NCBI RefSeq assembly: GCF_009883635.2
Contig: NZ_CP026115.2
Location: forward strand, 620,001 to 684,000
Direction: 5' to 3'
DNA length: 64,000 nucleotides
Source of the DNA: Pseudomonas putida
GTDB lineage: Bacteria > Pseudomonadota > Gammaproteobacteria > Pseudomonadales > Pseudomonadaceae
Position 1 is the stretch's first letter; every line of letters begins with the position of its first letter. The notes under the pieces were generated by a model that searched no databases, was not told where the DNA came from, and saw only the letters and a list, made by a program, of their open reading frames with translations. The position numbers and the translations under genes were made by a program. Of the stretch, positions 62,525 to 64,000 are shown piece after piece.

Positions 62525-62926
62525 TCACGCTGTCCTGATTTCTTCGAACAACTCCGGGTGACGGTCGAGCAGCTTGAACAATTTGATCAGCGCCACTGGC
62601 GGTCTGGTCTTGCCGTTTTCGTATCGTGAAAAAGCATTCACTCCTCCACCGAATATTTCACCAGCCTCCCGCTGATCCAAATCAAATTTCTTGCGCACGG
62701 TAGTAATGAAATCAGGGTCAACATCTTGAGCATTGACCTGGCGATTAAAAGCAGACATCAGTTCACTGACACGCAAAGCCTCGCCATGACTCAGTACTGC
62801 CTCGCCACAGGCAGAGCAGTAGTCGCCTGAAACATCAGGAATCACTGTTGACTCCCCTTTGTAGCGATAGGGCATGTCCAGAATATCCGGTGCAAGCTCC
62901 GCACCGCCGCAAATTGGGCATTTCAT
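62525..62926 (-). CDS. mqsA: Antitoxin MqsA
   Basis: This 133-residue antitoxin has the N-terminal zinc domain (C3, C6, C37, C40) that binds the MqsR toxin, and a C-terminal HTH-XRE domain. N97 and R101, which contact DNA in the E. coli protein, are at the same positions. It neutralises MqsR and represses its own operon. It starts two bases after the mqsR stop. Confidence 0.96.
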   Translation of the reverse strand: MKCPICGGAELAPDILDMPYRYKGESTVIPDVSGDYCSACGEAVLSHGEALRVSELMSAFNRQVNAQDVDPDFITTVRKKFDLDQREAGEIFGGGVNAFSRYENGKTRPPVALIKLFKLLDRHPELFEEIRTA

Positions 62927-62928
62927 GG

Positions 62929-63225
62929 TTACAACTCCTTGAAAGACACGATTAGCACGTCATCCACTACCGACAGTTTCAGGTACAAGTAACCCTTGGC
63001 TGTAAGCGGTCGGTAGACATCTTGCCAAATGCGGTGGTCGGCATAACTGGTCATGCTCTTGTGGAAGTCTCTGCGCTCCAGACCGTTGATAATCTCAAGC
63101 ATCTCCGGATACTCCACTCCCAGGGCCTGCGCGCCCCGCAACGAAGCAGTCGTCGGACTGATGCGGCCAGCGCTGACCAATGCTCTCACCCGCTCCAGCG
63201 AGCAATGAGGCGTTCTCTTTTCCAT
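62929..63225 (-). CDS. mqsR: Toxin MqsR (mRNA interferase)
   Basis: This 98-residue RelE-fold endoribonuclease cuts mRNA, at GCU in the E. coli case. Active-site residues K56, Q68 and Y81 are all in place, so the toxin appears functional. It precedes mqsA, as is usual for this system and opposite to most toxin-antitoxin pairs. Confidence 0.96.
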   Translation of the reverse strand: MEKRTPHCSLERVRALVSAGRISPTTASLRGAQALGVEYPEMLEIINGLERRDFHKSMTSYADHRIWQDVYRPLTAKGYLYLKLSVVDDVLIVSFKEL

Positions 63226-63231
63226 GAGAAA

Positions 63232-63248
63232 TTAACCTTCCAGGTTAA
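63232..63248. promoter_or_regulatory. MqsA operator palindrome 1
   Basis: TTAACCT-TCC-AGGTTAA is a perfect match to the AACCT-N3-AGGTT site known for MqsA. It lies 7 bases before the mqsR start. Confidence 0.8.
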
Positions 63249-63260
63249 ATTTGGCTAATA

Positions 63261-63276
63261 GGTTATTCCAATAACC
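63261..63276. promoter_or_regulatory. Second palindrome upstream of mqsR
   Basis: GGTTAT-TCCA-ATAACC is centred about 28 bases upstream of the first operator. It shares the GGTT/AACC ends but not the full MqsA site, so it may be a weak second operator or a site for another factor. Confidence 0.45.
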
Positions 63277-63319
63277 CCCGCCTGGAAGTCTGCCTCAACG
63301 CCCCGCCGCCACTACTGAC

Positions 63320-64000
63320 TCATTTGTCACCGCACATGATCGGCATTGGCTCCGCTGCGAACGCCAATGGCTCACGACGCCCGAAATACAAGGCGGTCAG
63401 CAGCCCGACCGTGCCCATGATCAGACAGAAACCGACACACACCCACGGGCTCCACGGCATCAGTGCAATCAACGCCAGCGGCGTGGTACTGGCCCATAGC
63501 GCGTAAGCCACGTTGTACGTGAAGGAAATCCCCGAAACACGGATCTCGGCCGGGAACAGCCCGACCATCACCGACGGCACCACACCCACCACACCGCAGG
63601 CCAGCCCAGCCAGCGCATAGGCCAGCCAGGTCATGCCCCACTGCCCCACCAGGCTGGCGTACAGCGCAGCGATGCCCAACGGCAGCAGCACGCTGTAGAT
63701 CATCAATGCGCGCCAGGCGCCCAGGCGGTCGACCAACAAGCCGGCCAGCACACAGCCGATATTGAGGAAGACGATGCCCACGCTGCTCAGGGCGAAGGTA
63801 TGCCCCGCCGTCATGCCGAAGCGTTGCTGCATCACCGTCGGGGTAATCACCACCAGTACCACGACTGCGGAAGTCAGCACGCAGGTCAGCAGTGCCGCCG
63901 GGATCAACGCCGAGCGGTGCTCGCCCAGCACCCGTCGTAGCGGAAACTTGACCGGTTGCTCCTGACGTTCGCGCAAGGCCAGGAACACCGGGGTCTCGCT
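63320..64000 (-). CDS. MHS-type MFS transporter (C-terminal part)
   Basis: The last ~226 residues of a major facilitator protein are visible; the start lies beyond the window. Six membrane helices can be seen, with the loop 'LVDRLGAWRALMIYSVLLPLG' between helices 8 and 9 and 'GLFPAEIRVSGISFTYNVAYALW', typical of the metabolite:H+ symporter group (ProP/ShiA/citrate-type). Substrate is unknown. Confidence 0.88.
   Translation of the reverse strand, partial: SETPVFLALRERQEQPVKFPLRRVLGEHRSALIPAALLTCVLTSAVVVLVVITPTVMQQRFGMTAGHTFALSSVGIVFLNIGCVLAGLLVDRLGAWRALMIYSVLLPLGIAALYASLVGQWGMTWLAYALAGLACGVVGVVPSVMVGLFPAEIRVSGISFTYNVAYALWASTTPLALIALMPWSPWVCVGFCLIMGTVGLLTALYFGRREPLAFAAEPMPIMCGDK

Noticed and set aside
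60501..62528. A 675-codon open frame antisense to the ETF-QO gene
   Set aside because: It covers the ETF-QO coding sequence exactly in the opposite frame and has no domain or ribosome site.

Overview
The window is a 64-kb piece of core chromosome from a fluorescent pseudomonad, most likely the Pseudomonas putida group. The grounds are high-GC coding sequence throughout, the syntenic blocks gpsA / hybrid kinase / fabA-fabB, sdhCDAB-sucAB-lpdG-sucCD facing gltA, etfBA facing the ETF-ubiquinone oxidoreductase gene and mqsRA, and REP-like inverted repeats carrying the 'taggagcgggcttg' type of core. There is no prophage, insertion sequence, CRISPR array, tRNA or rRNA gene that I can recognise.

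Layout. 0-4.1 kb: 3' end of a solute-binding protein gene followed by yejB-yejE-yejF, an oligopeptide/microcin C type ABC importer. 4.3-10 kb: accessory metabolic genes, namely a GFA-fold enzyme, a three-domain kinase / M23-like / class-III aminotransferase fusion, an amine oxidase whose domain order is circularly permuted, and a divergent LysR regulator. 10-18 kb: the complete kdpFABC-kdpDE potassium system on the minus strand, with a perfect hairpin between kdpC and kdpD. 18-24 kb: minus-strand housekeeping and hypothetical genes (AI-2E family permease, DUF4892, two overlapping alpha/beta hydrolases, sixA, DUF4389, gpsA).

24.4-31.3 kb: a plus-strand, translationally coupled trio (TonB-dependent receptor, periplasmic binding protein, hybrid histidine kinase), then fabA-fabB. 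31.4-40 kb: amidohydrolase, pirin, dienelactone hydrolase, htpG, two PaaI-type thioesterases, a small lipoprotein, DUF599 and brnQ. 40.2-53.2 kb: the TCA-cycle cluster, in which sdhCDAB-sucA-sucB-lpdG-sucCD is read leftward and gltA rightward from a shared control region with two good sigma70 promoters. 53.3-58.5 kb: START-domain protein, YkgJ-type cysteine cluster protein, MocR-like regulator, a pair of DUF4398 lipoproteins (one with OmpA) and a family 3 binding protein. 58.5-62.5 kb: etfB-etfA and the divergent ETF-QO gene, the latter behind a PsrA-like palindrome. 62.5-63.3 kb: mqsR-mqsA toxin-antitoxin with a clear operator. The window ends inside an MHS-type MFS transporter gene.

How the parts fit. 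The central clusters feed electrons to the quinone pool: citrate synthase, 2-oxoglutarate dehydrogenase, succinyl-CoA synthetase and succinate dehydrogenase, together with ETF and ETF-QO for beta-oxidation. FabA/FabB make unsaturated fatty acids and gpsA makes the glycerol-3-phosphate backbone. The most unusual items are the permuted amine oxidase, the TonB receptor / binding protein / hybrid kinase trio, the three-domain fusion with a possible Crc/Hfq motif at its start, and a predicted hairpin that would cover the kdpF ribosome binding site.
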